NCBI GenBank assembly: GCA_019306365.1
Contig: JAFDLS010000040.1
Span: forward strand, 1-33,597
Reading direction: 5' to 3'
DNA: 33,597 bases
Source: Deltaproteobacteria bacterium
Lineage (GTDB): Bacteria > Desulfobacterota > Desulfarculia > Adiutricales > JAFDHD01
The notes below the pieces were generated by a model that was not told the origin of the DNA, searched no databases, and saw only the letters and a list, made by a program, of their open reading frames with translations. The position numbers were made by a program, and so were the translations under genes. Shown here one piece after another: positions 31,911 to 33,597 of this stretch. Within the stretch, counting starts at the first letter, position 1, and the number at the start of each line of letters is the position of its first letter.

Positions 31911-33461
31911 ATGGCCAAAAAAATCTTCATACTGCTCCTGATAGCATGCATCACTTTCCCCGGATGCGCGGTCAACCCGGTAACCGGCAGACAGGAATTG
32001 ACCCTGGTTTCCGAATCCCAGGAAATAAAACTCGGCCAAGAAAATTACGCGCCCAGCCGGCAAATGCAGGGAGGGGACTACACTGTTGATCCGGAACTGA
32101 CCGCATATGTAAAGAGTGTGGGCAGGCGGCTGGCCGCAGTCAGCGACCGGCCGAACCTGCCTTATGATTTCGCGGTCCTGAACAATTCCGTACCAAACGC
32201 CTGGGCCCTGCCCGGAGGCAAGATCGCCGTGAACCGCGGGTTGCTTCTGGAGCTTAAAAACGAAGCTGAACTGGCCGCGGTCCTGGGACATGAGATCGTT
32301 CATGCGGCGGCTCGGCACGGAGCCAAGAGCATGGAACGCGGGATGCTTTTACAGGGGGTCATACTGGCTACCGGCATTGCCGCGCGGGATTCCGATTATG
32401 TAAATTTCGTGGTCGGCGGCGCTCAAATCGCGGCGGGCCTGATCTACCAGAAGTACAGCCGGGAAGCGGAACGCGAGGCGGATTACTACGGCATGTTATC
32501 TATGTCACGAGCGGGTTATGATCCGCGAGCGGCGGTTAGTTTGCAAGAGGTCTTCGTTCGTTTATCCGAGGCCAGAAACCCAAACTGGCTCGAGGGATTG
32601 TTTGCCAGTCATCCGCCTTCCAGGGAACGCGTCGAGGACAATCGCGCCACCGCCAGCACACTGCCAGCCAAGGGGAAACTTAACACCGAACAATATCAAC
32701 TTAAAATCGCTCGATTAAAAGCGTCCAAACTAGGCTACAAGGCTCACGATGAGGGACGAAAGGCCCTCTCAAAGGGGAAAACCGGTCAAGCCCTGACACT
32801 GGTAAAAAAAGCTATCAAAATCGAACCCGGGGAAGCGACATTTTATGCCCTGAAAGGTGATATACATTCCAAGCAGCGCCGTTATAAAGACGCCCTGAAA
32901 GAATATAACAAGGCCTTAGAGTTGAACGACCGCTTTTTTTATTTTTTTCTTAGAAGGGGGCAGGCAAAGGAGAAACTGGGGGACATTCAGGGAGCCCGCA
33001 GAGATTTGGAAAATAGTATATCCCTGCTGCCCACCGCAACCGCCTATAACTCTCTGGGCAACCTTTACCTGGCTGAAGGCAACCGGCAGAAGGCCGCGCA
33101 GTATTTCAAAACCGCCGCCGGCTCCAAATCCGAACCCGGCAGGCAGGCGCTTCGTTCACTTATCCGCATGGACCTGCCCGAAAATCCGGGCAATTACCTC
33201 AAGGTTCGTCTCGGATTGAACAACCGGCGCTATGTAATCGCCCAGGTTTCAAATCCCAATCCCTTACCGGTTCGTAACGTGCAGTTAAGGATTCTTTACC
33301 GTGATTCCCAAAATCAACTGCGCCAGGCAATTCGAAATGTTGGCGGAATCATCGCCCCGGGCAAAGCCGCTCTCACATCTCTCGGGCTGGGGCCAATCAG
33401 TGACACCAACGCGCTGAAGAATATCAGGGTTCAAGTAATTCGCGCCCGGATTGCCGAGTAG
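31911..33461 (+). CDS. M48-family metalloprotease lipoprotein with TPR repeats (BepA/LoiP-like)
   Basis: 516 residues from ATG 31911 (an upstream ATG at 31845 would add 22 residues before the signal peptide and is less likely). The lipoprotein signal MAKKIFILLLIACITFPGC has a lipobox-like FPGC at C19. The M48 zinc motif is H127-E-I-V-H131 within VLGHEIVHAAARHG, with the third ligand in SREAEREADYYGM (about residues 183-195). Further blocks: NSVPNAWALPGGKIAVNRG and FASHPPSRERVE. Residues from about 265 to 415 form TPR-like helix pairs (ALTLVKKAIKIEPGEATFYA, ALKEYNKALELNDRFFYFFL, and GNRQKAAQYFKTAAG). About 90 C-terminal residues form a probable beta domain. Such proteins act in the periplasm on outer-membrane protein quality control. 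Confidence 0.9.
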   Translation: MAKKIFILLLIACITFPGCAVNPVTGRQELTLVSESQEIKLGQENYAPSRQMQGGDYTVDPELTAYVKSVGRRLAAVSDRPNLPYDFAVLNNSVPNAWALPGGKIAVNRGLLLELKNEAELAAVLGHEIVHAAARHGAKSMERGMLLQGVILATGIAARDSDYVNFVVGGAQIAAGLIYQKYSREAEREADYYGMLSMSRAGYDPRAAVSLQEVFVRLSEARNPNWLEGLFASHPPSRERVEDNRATASTLPAKGKLNTEQYQLKIARLKASKLGYKAHDEGRKALSKGKTGQALTLVKKAIKIEPGEATFYALKGDIHSKQRRYKDALKEYNKALELNDRFFYFFLRRGQAKEKLGDIQGARRDLENSISLLPTATAYNSLGNLYLAEGNRQKAAQYFKTAAGSKSEPGRQALRSLIRMDLPENPGNYLKVRLGLNNRRYVIAQVSNPNPLPVRNVQLRILYRDSQNQLRQAIRNVGGIIAPGKAALTSLGLGPISDTNALKNIRVQVIRARIAE

Positions 33462-33597
33462 CGGCCGAAGATTTATCGAGCGGGAAGCATTATCCCATGA
33501 TATTGGCCCAAGATATTGATCCAGGAAAAGGTATATTTCGTCCCGATCGTTAATGAAATGGCAGACCGCCATAGCTTATATAAATTGACTTAAAAAC

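Noticed and set aside
31794-32318. 174-codon minus-strand open frame
   Set aside because: Antisense to the M48 protease start; no supporting features.

Overview
The window looks like the chromosome of a Gram-negative, probably anaerobic or microaerophilic bacterium. A Desulfobacterota-like or related environmental lineage is my best guess, from gene style only. The Gram-negative reading rests on a lipoprotein M48 protease with TPRs and a Tat-exported periplasmic binding protein. No rRNA or phylogenetic marker is present, so the assignment is tentative.

Layout: (1) 1-2333 is gene-poor. It holds two tRNA-Arg genes (anticodons CCT and CCG), two copies of a short mobile repeat, and on the minus strand a relic of a peptide precursor whose leader matches the intact one at 10537. 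(2) 2334-8894 holds a Dpp/Opp-type permease pair and binding protein without ATPases, a GntR/UTRA regulator with its own promoter, and a formylglycine sulfatase. (3) 9605-19168 is the most interesting part: a plus-strand cassette that looks like an undescribed RiPP (ribosomally made, post-translationally modified peptide) pathway. It encodes a SurA/PpiC-N-like helical protein, a Phd/YefM-like small protein, a 58-residue precursor with a GG-ended leader, three B12-binding radical SAM proteins, an SDR oxidoreductase, a YcaO enzyme and a VOC-fold protein. (4) 19949-25741 is a complete second Dpp/Opp importer (Tat-type binding protein, two permeases, two ATPases). (5) 25909-33461 holds a large arylsulfatase, a convergent acyl-CoA ligase, an FMN-dependent 2-hydroxyacid oxidase-like protein and an M48/TPR lipoprotein protease.

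Two repeat families run through the window. Family A (about 126-173 bp, ends GAGACCTCTGCAAAAC, 5-bp target duplications at two copies, no transposase) occurs eight times. Three copies sit directly upstream of successive genes of the RiPP cassette. Family B (198 bp, made of two stem-loops) occurs twice in opposite orientation, 20 kb apart.

How the parts may work together (inference): the YcaO and the cobalamin radical SAM enzymes would modify the 32-residue core of the precursor, and the Phd-like protein may regulate the cassette. Four proteins of the cassette begin with the same short [A/P][R/K][I/L]-x-I-x-D-[L/I] motif seen in the precursor leader, which may mark a shared docking strand or a shared origin. 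The flanking importer and sulfatase genes look catabolic, and no dedicated RiPP exporter or GG-peptidase is visible in the window.
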